Source: Thalassovita sp. (GTDB lineage: Bacteria > Bacteroidota > Bacteroidia > Cytophagales > Flammeovirgaceae). From it: DNA of 35,016 nt. Of the stretch, positions 8,200-16,304 are shown piece after piece. Location: positions 1-35,016 of the forward strand of contig PBYL01000251.1 in assembly GCA_002729595.1 (NCBI GenBank), read 5' to 3'. The notes below the pieces were generated by a model. That model made no database searches and had not been told where the DNA came from. It saw only the letters and a program-made list of their open reading frames with translations. Numbering within the stretch: the first letter of the stretch is position 1; each line of letters opens with the position of its first letter. The position numbers and the translations under genes were made by a program.

Positions 8200-10677
8200 A
8201 TGAAAAACAATTTTTTCAGATTAGCACAAAAAATCAGTTGTGCTTTAGGAGTATTGCTCCTTTATGCAAATCTGGTTAGCGCGCAGGAGTTAAGAGCTCC
8301 GGCTTATCCTCTGGTTACACACAATCCTTATTTTAGTATCTGGTCTATGGGTGATAAACTCAATGAGATTAACACCAAACATTGGACAGGTACAGACCAT
8401 GCACTTACCGGTTTAATTAAGGTAGATGGCAAGGTTTATCGATTTATGGGGGCTGATGTAAAAGAATACATTTCTGTATTGCCGACTTCAGAAGACAAAG
8501 ATTATTCGGTAGCCTATATCGACCATGCGCCTTCAGATAACAACTGGGCAAGTGTAGATTACAAACCAACAGGTTGGAAAGAAGGTAAAGCGCCATTTGG
8601 CGATCAGCCTAACAATGTAAATACTGTTTGGAAAAGCGAAGATTTGGTAACCAGACGTGTATTTGATTTGGCAGATAAAGACAAGAAAAAGCTTTATTTA
8701 AAACTCAAACACGACGACAATGTAAAGGTTTATTTAAACGGCGAAAAGATTTATGATGTAGTTGGTTGGACAGAAGAGTTCAAATATATTCCGATTGATG
8801 AAGCTGTAATTGCTAAATTAAAACCAACCAACAATGTGTTGGCTGTGTATGTGAAAAATACGGCTGGTGGCAGATGGTTAGATGCAGGTTTAGTGAGAGA
8901 AGCAGATCAGAAATTAGAGGTAAATTTAGCTGAGCAAACGTCTGTGAAATTAGAGGCAAACAGCACTTACTATTCGTTTACTTGTGGTCCTATAAACTTC
9001 GATGTAACGTTTACTTCTCCGCTGCTTATGAACGATCTTGATTTAATGAGCAGACCAGTAACTTACATTTCTGTAAAAGCTAAATCGATTAATAAGGAAG
9101 AACACGATGTAAAAGTTTACTTTGGAGCTTCTAGTAACATTGCTGTGAATAATCCATCGCAAAATGTGGAGGCATGGAAATACAAAGCAAATGACCTAGC
9201 TATTTTAAAAACTGGTACACAAGATCAACCTATGTTAAAAACCAAAGGTGACAATGTAAAAATCGATTGGGGATATTTTTATGTAGCCACTCCAGACTCA
9301 AAGAATGTAAAACAATATACAAGTTCTTTGGGTGATGCTTTGAGCTCTTTTGCGACCGAAAATGCATCTATCAAAGAAGAAAGCAAAGGCAGAAACATTG
9401 TTTTAAATACAGTGGTAGATTTAGAAAAAGTAAGTAGCAAAGCAAAAGAACAGTTGTTTATGTTGGCTTACGATGAGTTGTATTCTGTTCAGTATTTTGA
9501 TGAAAAGTTAAAACCTTGGTGGAAAAACACTGCTGTAAATGAAATGGACGAATTGCTAAAAGTGGCTAAAAATGAATACAAGTCAATTATTAGCAAATGC
9601 GATGCTTTTGATGCTAAAGTGTATAAGGATTTAGAGAAAGTTGGTGGTAAAAAGTATGCAGACTTATGTGTGCTTTCTTACAGACAAGCCATCTCAGCTC
9701 ATACTTTACTAAAAAGTCCTAAAGGAGAAATCTTATTCCTCTCTAAAGAAAACTTTAGTAATGGTTCTATCAATACGGTAGATGTAACCTATCCTTCGGC
9801 ACCATTATTCTTAATTTACAATCCTGATTTGTTAAAGGGTATGTTGAATGGAATCTTTGAATATTCTGAGACGGGCAAGTGGAAAAAGCCATTCCCAGCG
9901 CACGATTTAGGTACTTATCCAGTAGCAACTGGACAAACATATGGAGAAGATATGCCGGTAGAAGAAGCAGGAAACATGATTATTTTAACTGCTGCCATTG
10001 TAAAAGCAGAAGGCAAAGCTGATTTCGCTAAAAAACATTGGGAAACACTTACTACTTGGGCTGAGTATTTAGGCAGTAAAGGTTTTGATCCGGGAAATCA
10101 GTTATGTACAGATGATTTTGCGGGCCATTTGGCTAGAAATGCTAACTTATCTTTAAAAGCAATTGTAGGTATTGGTTCTTATGCTTACATGGCAGAAATG
10201 ATGGGGCAAGCAGAAACAGCTAAAACCTATAAAGAAATGGCAAAATCTATGGTTTCTAAATGGGCAGATTTGGCAGAGTCTGGCAATCACTATTCTCTTA
10301 CTTTTGATAAGAAAGATTCTTGGAGCCAAAAGTATAATCTTGTTTGGGACAAAGTATTGGAGCTTGGCTTGTTTCCTCCTAGTATTGCCGAGAAAGAGAT
10401 TGAATTCTATTTAGCAAACCAAAACAAATATGGATTGCCGCTAGATAGTAGAAAGACTTATACTAAATCAGATTGGATTATGTGGTCTGCCACATTAGCT
10501 TCTGATAAAAAAGACTTCGAAGCTTTAATTAAACCAATCTGGGATTATGCTAACGAAACACCAGCGCGAATTCCAATTAGCGATTGGCACGAAACTACTG
10601 ATGCTCAAATACTTAACTTTAGAGCTCGCTCAGTTGTTGGAGGATATTATATGAAATTATTAGACGAAAAACTCTAA
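8200..10677 (+). CDS. Secreted GtaA-like 'glutaminase' family protein (DUF4964/DUF5127/DUF4965/DUF1793)
   Basis: An 825-residue exported protein. ATG at 8200 is preferred over the in-frame ATG at 8179 because it begins a clean signal peptide (MKNNFFRLAQK ... LVSAQ). Seen in order: a DUF4964-like start (RAPAYPLVTHNPYFSIW), a galactose-binding-like beta domain (about 105-235, with YLNGEKIYD), a DUF5127-like beta domain (about 260-420) and a helical DUF4965/DUF1793 region (about 480-825). The helical region carries the motifs HDLGTYP, MPVEEAGNM, DDFAGHLARNANLSLKA, WDKVL, LDSRKTYTKSDW and ISDWHETTDA. Fungal GtaA is a glutaminase, but bacterial members have an (alpha/alpha)-toroid reminiscent of glycosidases and often sit with sugar-degrading genes, so the activity here is open. 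Divergent from GH2, which hints at joint work on one substrate. A terminator follows. Confidence 0.88.
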   Translation: MKNNFFRLAQKISCALGVLLLYANLVSAQELRAPAYPLVTHNPYFSIWSMGDKLNEINTKHWTGTDHALTGLIKVDGKVYRFMGADVKEYISVLPTSEDKDYSVAYIDHAPSDNNWASVDYKPTGWKEGKAPFGDQPNNVNTVWKSEDLVTRRVFDLADKDKKKLYLKLKHDDNVKVYLNGEKIYDVVGWTEEFKYIPIDEAVIAKLKPTNNVLAVYVKNTAGGRWLDAGLVREADQKLEVNLAEQTSVKLEANSTYYSFTCGPINFDVTFTSPLLMNDLDLMSRPVTYISVKAKSINKEEHDVKVYFGASSNIAVNNPSQNVEAWKYKANDLAILKTGTQDQPMLKTKGDNVKIDWGYFYVATPDSKNVKQYTSSLGDALSSFATENASIKEESKGRNIVLNTVVDLEKVSSKAKEQLFMLAYDELYSVQYFDEKLKPWWKNTAVNEMDELLKVAKNEYKSIISKCDAFDAKVYKDLEKVGGKKYADLCVLSYRQAISAHTLLKSPKGEILFLSKENFSNGSINTVDVTYPSAPLFLIYNPDLLKGMLNGIFEYSETGKWKKPFPAHDLGTYPVATGQTYGEDMPVEEAGNMIILTAAIVKAEGKADFAKKHWETLTTWAEYLGSKGFDPGNQLCTDDFAGHLARNANLSLKAIVGIGSYAYMAEMMGQAETAKTYKEMAKSMVSKWADLAESGNHYSLTFDKKDSWSQKYNLVWDKVLELGLFPPSIAEKEIEFYLANQNKYGLPLDSRKTYTKSDWIMWSATLASDKKDFEALIKPIWDYANETPARIPISDWHETTDAQILNFRARSVVGGYYMKLLDEKL

Positions 10678-10701
10678 TAACACTTACAAAAAATTAGTGA
10701 G

Positions 10702-10734
10702 AAGGCACAGCTATTTGAGTTGTGCCTTTTTTTT
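10702..10734 (+). terminator. Intrinsic terminator of the GtaA-like gene
   Basis: AAGGCACAGCT (10702-10712) pairs with AGTTGTGCCTT (10718-10728), 11 bp with one G-T pair and a five-base loop, followed by a T-run to 10734. Confidence 0.9.
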
Positions 10735-10825
10735 ATGAATTTTATCAAAAAAGCTATAATAAATATAAAAAAAATACCATTAATAATATAAGCACAAATA
10801 ACTTATAATAAACAACAAACATATC

Positions 10826-11527
10826 ATGACTAGAGAGGAACAACTCGTCTTTTGTAACCAATGTACAAACCGTAAACTAGATTTAAAACAAGGCCTTGTA
10901 TGTAGTATTACTGGCAGCAAAGCGGATTTTGAAGGTGAATGCCCCCAGTTTGTTAAAGACGAAAAAGTAAAGGAAAAGCCATTAGATAATGAACAAGCCC
11001 TCACCATGGATGATGTATCTCTAAGACTTTCAGGAGATATATTGGAATCTTTAAGAGCAGAGCAAAACTTAGTAAATGGTATCATCGCAGGTATTCTAGT
11101 AGGCTTATTAGGTGCAACAGTATGGTGTTTGGTAACAGTGAGTACTGGTTTTCAGATCGGTTACATGGCTGTGGCAATCGGTGCAGGTGTAGGTTTTGGG
11201 ATTAGGTATTTCGGAAAAGGAATCGATCAGATTTTTGGAATTATTGGAGCAGCCATCGCGCTTTTTAGCTGTCTAATCGGAAACTTTCTATGTATTGTAA
11301 GCTATATGGCAGATGCAGAGGGATATTCTTTCTTCGAAACCTTGTTGTATTTCGATTACTATTACCTACCAGATGTAATGATAGAAACCTTCTCGCCGAT
11401 GGATGTGGTATTTTATGGCATTGCTTTGTACGAAGGCTATAAGTTTTCTTTTAGAGCAATTACAGAGCAAGATATCGCCGATTTCAAAAACAAAGCAGCC
11501 TTAAAAAATAAAACCAATTCTATATGA
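10826..11527 (+). CDS. Unknown membrane protein with N-terminal Cys4 motif
   Basis: A 233-residue protein with no assigned function. Residues 1-45 are soluble and hold four cysteines, C10, C13, C26 and C39 (FCNQCTNRKLDLKQGLVCSITG ... ECPQF, C-x2-C-x12-C-x12-C), a layout that could bind zinc. From memory, very similar Cys4 heads stand in front of unrelated membrane proteins across Bacteroidota. A charged linker (45-80) leads to about four hydrophobic segments (near 84-105, 111-128, 136-160 and 191-203). Glycine-rich IIAGILVGLLGA and IGAGVGFGI suggest tightly packed helices. Its stop overlaps the start of the lipoprotein gene at 11524 by four bases (ATGA), so the two are translationally coupled and probably work together. 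ATG at 10826 is the only sensible start. Confidence 0.75.
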   Translation: MTREEQLVFCNQCTNRKLDLKQGLVCSITGSKADFEGECPQFVKDEKVKEKPLDNEQALTMDDVSLRLSGDILESLRAEQNLVNGIIAGILVGLLGATVWCLVTVSTGFQIGYMAVAIGAGVGFGIRYFGKGIDQIFGIIGAAIALFSCLIGNFLCIVSYMADAEGYSFFETLLYFDYYYLPDVMIETFSPMDVVFYGIALYEGYKFSFRAITEQDIADFKNKAALKNKTNSI

Positions 11528-12174
11528 TTAGAAAACTACTATACTTTTTAGGGCTAGCAGTTATGTTGAATTCTTGTGTAACAGTAGGAATATTGACATC
11601 ATCTGTTAACTCAAATGAGATAAAAGATATACAGTATTTTGAGCCTATTTCTTATGTAAATTATATTGAGAAGAGAGATTTAATGTTTTATAATGATTCA
11701 CTTTCTGCCATAGGATATTATAAAGTGGATTCAGTTTTAGCAGCGAGATCGTCTAAATACAGGTTGTCTGAAAAGTTTATCGCTAAAAACGATAAAGAAC
11801 AAGAAAGACTGGATTTTGAGATTTTAAGTGTAGTTGAAAGTATAGCTAAAAATAGGAGTTTATCTGGAGCGGTACTTCCACCAACTGTTAAAAAGGTTAT
11901 TCGGAGAACTAATAACAGATTTGGTATGGCTGTTATTCATGTTGGATATTTAAGGAGTAGTGGCAATTATGCAGGTAAGTTGTTAAAGGCTTCATTAGGT
12001 ATTCAAGATAATTATTTGTTTTGGGGAAGAACTAAAGTGTATATAGTAATTTTTGATACGCTGAACGAAAACCTTGCATTCTACGGCGAATCTTTTGGTT
12101 TAGAGGAAACTCATCCAACAAATTCTTACTCAATTTCAAAAAAGATAAACAAAATATTTAGAGTCTATTATTAA
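11524..12174 (+). CDS. Unknown lipoprotein coupled to the Cys4 membrane protein
   Basis: A 216-residue protein. The signal peptide MIRKLLYFLGLAVMLNSC ends in a lipobox (LNSC) with C18 as the lipidated residue, so the mature protein is membrane-anchored and periplasmic or surface exposed. I recognise no domain. The mature part is mixed charged/hydrophobic with a basic stretch VKKVIRRTNNRFG about two-thirds along and a C-terminal half (from about residue 135) that looks like beta strands. It starts inside the stop codon of the preceding gene (ATGA overlap) and ends before a terminator, so 10826-12228 is a two-gene operon. Confidence 0.72.
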   Translation: MIRKLLYFLGLAVMLNSCVTVGILTSSVNSNEIKDIQYFEPISYVNYIEKRDLMFYNDSLSAIGYYKVDSVLAARSSKYRLSEKFIAKNDKEQERLDFEILSVVESIAKNRSLSGAVLPPTVKKVIRRTNNRFGMAVIHVGYLRSSGNYAGKLLKASLGIQDNYLFWGRTKVYIVIFDTLNENLAFYGESFGLEETHPTNSYSISKKINKIFRVYY

Positions 12175-12193
12175 TCAAACATATCTATCATCC

Positions 12194-12228
12194 AAGCTGA
12201 TTGAGCCCTGAGCCAATCAGCTTTTTTT
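12194..12228 (+). terminator. Intrinsic terminator of the Cys4/lipoprotein operon
   Basis: AAGCTGATTG (12194-12203) and CAATCAGCTT (12214-12223) form a perfect 10-bp stem with a ten-base loop, followed by a T-run to 12228. Confidence 0.9.
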
Positions 12229-12299
12229 ATTTATTTTTTTGCCGAGATAAACCCTATTAAAAGTCGCTATCACACCCCTCATATTATAAAATAACCTCG

Positions 12300-12307
12300 C
12301 ATATTTG
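12300..12307 (+). promoter_or_regulatory. Possible -7 box for the MATE gene
   Basis: CATATTTG matches the Bacteroidota -7 consensus TAnnTTTG except at the first base. It lies 65 bases before the ATG at 12373. No clear -33 TTG is seen, so this is a weak call. Confidence 0.3.
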
Positions 12308-12372
12308 CAGTGGGCTATAAGAAACCAACTATCTCAGTACATATATAACAATGCCTAAATTCATATTTTAAC

Positions 12373-13806
12373 ATGGAAGTACAGAATGACTCAGTTGTTT
12401 CTGATGAAGTGAATATTCCAGCAGGTTCGATCTGGAAAAATATTAATGATGCGATTAAAGGAACCGATGCAGATTATACAAAGATAGACCTCAAAAAAGC
12501 GATTTTACTGTTAGCTGTTCCAATGATTTTGGAGTTAGTGATGGAATCTACTTTTGCTGTAGTAGACATCTATTTTGTAGGACAATTGGGTGCTTCTGCA
12601 GTAGCCACTGTGGGTTTAACAGAAACCTATTTGTTTTTACTCTATTCCATCGCAATGGGATTATCTACTGCCGTAACAGCTATAATTGCCCGAAGAGTTG
12701 GTGAAAAACAAAAAGAAGATGCAGGCAAGTCTGCCATTCAATCCATTTTTCTAGCGGTACTCATTTCATTGCCTTTTACAATTGGCGGTATCTTTTTCTC
12801 CCAAGAACTATTGGGTTTAATGGGAGCCGACCAGTGGAGCATTGATTATGGATATGGCTACACTCAGTGGATGCTTGGAGCCAATGTAGTAATTGTATTG
12901 CTATTTGTGATTAATGCAGTTTTTAGAGGAGCAGGAGATGCAGCTATTGCTATGCGTGTGTTGTGGATCGCTAATGGAATCAATATGGTGTTAGACCCAC
13001 TTTTAATTTTTGGTTGGGGTCCTGTTCCTTCATTAGGGATTGATGGTGCTGCAATTGCCACTACAATCGGTAGAGCGATAGGTGTGGGAGTGCAGTTTTG
13101 GTTGCTCATAAAAGGAGGTAAACACATTAAAATTACCATGGAGCAGGTTTACTGGAATTCTAAAATTGTAGTAAATCTGATTAAAACCTCTTTGGGTGGC
13201 ATAGGGCAAATGATTGTTTCTATGACTTCTTGGATTTTCTTAATGCGTATTATGGCTGATATTGGTAGTGAAGCTGTAGCAGGTTCTACTATTGCTTTAA
13301 GAATTATGCTTTTTACCATGATGCCAGCTTGGGGACTTTCAAACGCAGCAGCAACTTTGGTGGGTCAAAATCTTGGAGCTAATAATCCGGATAGGGCAGA
13401 GTCTACCGTTTGGAAGATCGGTTTTTATAATATGATATTTCTGGTCTCTGTGTCATTTGTCTACTATTTCTACAATGAAAACCTAATGGCTTTATTCACA
13501 GATAATGAAACAGTAATTATGATTGGTGGGGAATGGCTACGAATATTATCTTATTCTTACTTCGTTTATGGCTGGTGGATGGTTTCCGTACAAGCATTTA
13601 ATGGCTCAGGCGATACAAAAACACCTACTTTATTAAACATTGTCTTTTTCTGGATGATCCAAATTCCTTTGTCTTACTGGTTGGCCATTGAGCTTGATTG
13701 GAAGCACTCTGGCGTGTTCTGGGGCGTATTTTTCTCAGAAACCGCTGTAGGATTGTTTACGCTTTGGTTGTTTAAAAAAGGAAAATGGAAAACAACCCAG
13801 GTATAA
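12373..13806 (+). CDS. MATE family multidrug/toxin exporter
   Basis: A 477-residue inner-membrane protein with the two-fold six-helix layout of MATE transporters. An N-terminal cytoplasmic tail of about 45 residues precedes the first helix (LLAVPMILELVMES). Family features seen: VDIYFVGQLGASAVATVGL early in the first half, AVFRGAGDAAIAM after helix 5, and, in the second half, GLSNAAATLVGQNLGANNPDRAE and FNGSGDTKTPTLLN. The protein should export cationic drugs or metabolites in exchange for Na+ or H+. It is a single gene with its own terminator; no regulator lies beside it. The long N-terminal tail is a little more than usual, but the ATG at 12373 is the only good start, with a possible -7 box at 12300. 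Confidence 0.93.
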   Translation: MEVQNDSVVSDEVNIPAGSIWKNINDAIKGTDADYTKIDLKKAILLLAVPMILELVMESTFAVVDIYFVGQLGASAVATVGLTETYLFLLYSIAMGLSTAVTAIIARRVGEKQKEDAGKSAIQSIFLAVLISLPFTIGGIFFSQELLGLMGADQWSIDYGYGYTQWMLGANVVIVLLFVINAVFRGAGDAAIAMRVLWIANGINMVLDPLLIFGWGPVPSLGIDGAAIATTIGRAIGVGVQFWLLIKGGKHIKITMEQVYWNSKIVVNLIKTSLGGIGQMIVSMTSWIFLMRIMADIGSEAVAGSTIALRIMLFTMMPAWGLSNAAATLVGQNLGANNPDRAESTVWKIGFYNMIFLVSVSFVYYFYNENLMALFTDNETVIMIGGEWLRILSYSYFVYGWWMVSVQAFNGSGDTKTPTLLNIVFFWMIQIPLSYWLAIELDWKHSGVFWGVFFSETAVGLFTLWLFKKGKWKTTQV

Positions 13807-14137
13807 ATGAATTGATTCTTGTATATTATGACTTATTAAGCCTGAAGTAAAATTCAGGTTTTTTTATACTCCTAAAAGTGTAGAAAAAGTGTTGAATAAA
13901 ATCCACACTTTTGTAGATTATAACCTACACAATTACACAACTTTCAGATAAATACATACTTCTATTTAATTATCATTTTTTTTTAATCACCTTTCTGATT
14001 AGCTCAAGCCATATTTAAACAAATGTAAATTTTCCGGTTAGTATGTGGCACAAAAGTTTATCTATAATACAGCAAATAGAAGATAGATTTCATACTACCA
14101 CACATTAATCAATCATATTAATTGGCTAAATAATTAA
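13807..14137. other. Non-coding region before the membrane protein/nhaA pair
   Basis: Holds the MATE terminator (13838-13865), then about 270 AT-rich bases. CTAAAAGTGT (13872-13881) can pair with ACACTTTTGTAG (13905-13916) with a two-base bulge, a possible operator or hairpin. I see no clear promoter box and no small gene. Confidence 0.45.
13838..13865 (+). terminator. Intrinsic terminator of the MATE gene
   Basis: AAGCCTGAA (13838-13846) pairs with TTCAGGTTT (13853-13861) with one G-T pair and a six-base loop; the T-run extends to 13865. Confidence 0.85.
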
Positions 14138-14866
14138 ATGGAATCTATTAACACACTAACATTAGAAAATACGGAGGTGAATAATACTAATTTGAATCCT
14201 CCATACAAAGCAGCGCTATTACTAGGCTTAATTGGTAGTTCATTTTCAACTTTGTTCATCATTTTTGGACTCGGTAGAATTGGAGATAATCCATTGGTTG
14301 ACTGGATGCATATTGGTGTATCTTATTTCGACCAATCAATTATTAGTGCAAACCCAGGTTGGGAAATTATAATGACTGGAGTATTTATGCATCAATCTGC
14401 AGATATGCTTTGGGCATTTGCTTTTTTTGGGCTTTTCTGGTTTTTTACAAGAAAGTTAACTCCACTTCAGATATTACTTGTAAGTATTCCTTGGGCAGTA
14501 ATTACAGCAGCAATTGAATATTACACAGTATTAAACTGGTTACAACCACTAGGCTCTATGCCATTCTGGACAGCAATTCTTGTACACTTGGTTTCAAGCT
14601 CTGTTTATCCGGTTTTTCCATTGATAAGAAAATTGATGGGACATGCGAATTTAAAATATGTAAACTTCGCCGAAGAATGGTCTATAGTAATTTGTGTTGG
14701 TATGCTTGCTTTTGGAATGTTATGGGCTGTAGGTAACTACAAATTCATCGTAAATAATCAGTTTACCAAAATTTCTAAGAACAGACCAAATACTGAATTT
14801 GTACATGGTGTAACTGCACAGCAATCTGTTAGCATAGATTTAATAAGAAAAAGCATTCATCAATAG
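14138..14866 (+). CDS. Unknown five-helix membrane protein upstream of nhaA
   Basis: A 242-residue protein of no family I recognise. After a polar N-terminus (1-22) come about five hydrophobic segments near 24-46, 76-103, 108-130, 142-163 and 180-200, then a polar tail of about 40 residues. Histidines lie at the edge of or inside segments (H58, H85 in FMHQSADM, H150 in LVHLV), as do E127 and E179/E180, so metal, haem or proton handling is possible but not shown. The gene lies 96 bases before nhaA on the same strand with no terminator between, so the two are probably cotranscribed. That makes a role in ion or pH balance, or as an NhaA partner, a reasonable guess and no more. Confidence 0.72.
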   Translation: MESINTLTLENTEVNNTNLNPPYKAALLLGLIGSSFSTLFIIFGLGRIGDNPLVDWMHIGVSYFDQSIISANPGWEIIMTGVFMHQSADMLWAFAFFGLFWFFTRKLTPLQILLVSIPWAVITAAIEYYTVLNWLQPLGSMPFWTAILVHLVSSSVYPVFPLIRKLMGHANLKYVNFAEEWSIVICVGMLAFGMLWAVGNYKFIVNNQFTKISKNRPNTEFVHGVTAQQSVSIDLIRKSIHQ

Positions 14867-14895
14867 TATTTAGAATACAACAATCAATCTTCTAG

Positions 14896-14925
14896 AAATT
14901 AATTATCTGCTTAAGTAATTGATTT
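14896..14925 (+). promoter_or_regulatory. Hairpin in the leader of nhaA
   Basis: AAATTAATTA (14896-14905) and TAATTGATTT (14916-14925) can form 10 bp with one G-T pair and a ten-base loop. No T-run follows, so it is not a terminator. It lies in the gap between the membrane protein and nhaA and could tune nhaA translation or be an mRNA processing site. Confidence 0.35.
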
Positions 14926-14962
14926 ACAAGAAGTTCAATTTAACTGAAAGACGACTAACAAA

Positions 14963-16303
14963 ATGAATCAACTAGTACAAAAGAAATCTAAAACCTCATA
15001 TATACAAGAAACTGCGAGCAAGTTTTTAGACAGAGAAACTGCCGGTGGCTTGATACTGATTGCAGCCACCATATTGGCTTTAATAATCGGTAACTCAGCT
15101 TGGGCAGAAACTTATCACCATATACTTGAGGAAAAATTTCTATTTGGTTTTGCTGATTCACTCACTTTTGAACTCACCATAGAACAATGGATAAATGATG
15201 GCTTAATGGTCATCTTCTTTTTAGTAGCAGGTTTAGAGCTAAAGCGTGAGATTCTAGTTGGTGAACTTTCATCTTTTAAGAAAGCTTCTATGCCATTGCT
15301 TGCTGCCTTAGGTGGTATGCTGATGCCGGCAGTAATTTATACAATTTTTAATGCAGGTTCTGAGAATGCACATGGTTGGGGAGTACCCATGGCCACTGAT
15401 ATTGCTTACTCATTAGGTATAATCGGTTTGTTGGGCAAGAGGGTGCCTACACAGGTAAAAACCTTTTTAATTGCCTTAGCCATTGCCGACGATTTGGGAG
15501 CCATTCTGGTTATCGCCTTTTTCTATAGTAGTGATATTAGCTGGTTGCATTTAGGTATTTCTGGTGGACTTTTCGTAATGCTGATGGCTATGAACAAGTT
15601 CGGTTTTAAAAGCCTTTTCTGGTATATTCCCGTAGGTATTGTGCTTTGGTATTTTACTTTAAAAGGAGGTATTCACCCAACAATTGCCGGTGTATTGTTT
15701 GCGATTTCAATTCCAGTAAAGCCGAAATTAGATAGTAAAATTCTGAAAGATAGAACGGTGCAAAATGTGGAGAAACTCGAACATACAGACATAGAGCACC
15801 GAGATCCCATGCAAGATATTGAGCAGCGAGAGATTTTAGAAAGAATGAAAAAAGATACTAATAAATCTCGCCCACCACTTATCAAATTAGAAAATGCGCT
15901 CATCGAGTTTAATACCTTTTTTGTAATTCCCATTTTTGCTCTTGCCAATGCAGGAGTTGCGTTGGACATTAATATTATGGAAGTAATAACTGGCTCTGTC
16001 GGTTTAGGTATTATTCTAGGTTTAATTTTAGGTAAAGCACTGGGTATCAGTTTGTTTTCTTATGTAGGCTATAAGTTGGGCATTGCCGAATTAAACAAGT
16101 CAATTAGCTGGGGACACATTTTGGGCATTGGTTTTATAGCAGGTATCGGATTTACCATGTCTATCTTTATTACCAACTTGGCATTTAACGATCCAGAAGT
16201 AGTAAAGCTATCAAAAATAAGTATTCTAATAGCTTCACTAATTGCAGTAATAAATGGACTTGTAACTATGCTAATTATCAAGCCCAAAGAGCCAGTAACC
16301 TAA
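14963..16303 (+). CDS. nhaA: Na+/H+ antiporter NhaA
   Basis: A 446-residue inner-membrane antiporter that expels Na+ (or Li+) in exchange for protons and sets cytoplasmic pH. The diagnostic parts are all present: FLVAGLELKREILVGEL, VPMATDIAYSLGI with T145/D146, the ion-binding aspartates D176/D177 in LAIADDLGAILVIAFFY, GGIHPTIAGVL, FALANAGV and K358 in LGKALGISLF (the equivalent of the E. coli TM10 lysine), and GFTMSIFITNLAF near the end. It is longer than the 388-residue E. coli protein mainly because of a charged loop at about 254-308 (LEHTDIEHRDPMQDIEQREI ...) between the GVLFAISIP helix and the FNTFFVIPIFALANAG helix. It stops one base before the end of the convergent permease gene, leaving no room for a separate terminator. 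Confidence 0.96.
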   Translation: MNQLVQKKSKTSYIQETASKFLDRETAGGLILIAATILALIIGNSAWAETYHHILEEKFLFGFADSLTFELTIEQWINDGLMVIFFLVAGLELKREILVGELSSFKKASMPLLAALGGMLMPAVIYTIFNAGSENAHGWGVPMATDIAYSLGIIGLLGKRVPTQVKTFLIALAIADDLGAILVIAFFYSSDISWLHLGISGGLFVMLMAMNKFGFKSLFWYIPVGIVLWYFTLKGGIHPTIAGVLFAISIPVKPKLDSKILKDRTVQNVEKLEHTDIEHRDPMQDIEQREILERMKKDTNKSRPPLIKLENALIEFNTFFVIPIFALANAGVALDINIMEVITGSVGLGIILGLILGKALGISLFSYVGYKLGIAELNKSISWGHILGIGFIAGIGFTMSIFITNLAFNDPEVVKLSKISILIASLIAVINGLVTMLIIKPKEPVT

Positions 16304-16304
16304 T

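Noticed and set aside
7971-8279. 102-codon plus-strand frame in the divergent region before the GtaA-like gene
   Set aside because: It overlaps the start and signal peptide of the GtaA-like gene in another frame and its translation is low-complexity without any motif.
10780-11085. 101-codon minus-strand frame
   Set aside because: It lies opposite the Cys4 membrane protein, which has good protein features, and shows none of its own.
15673-15969. 98-codon minus-strand frame inside nhaA
   Set aside because: Antisense to a clear nhaA; Ser-rich shadow.
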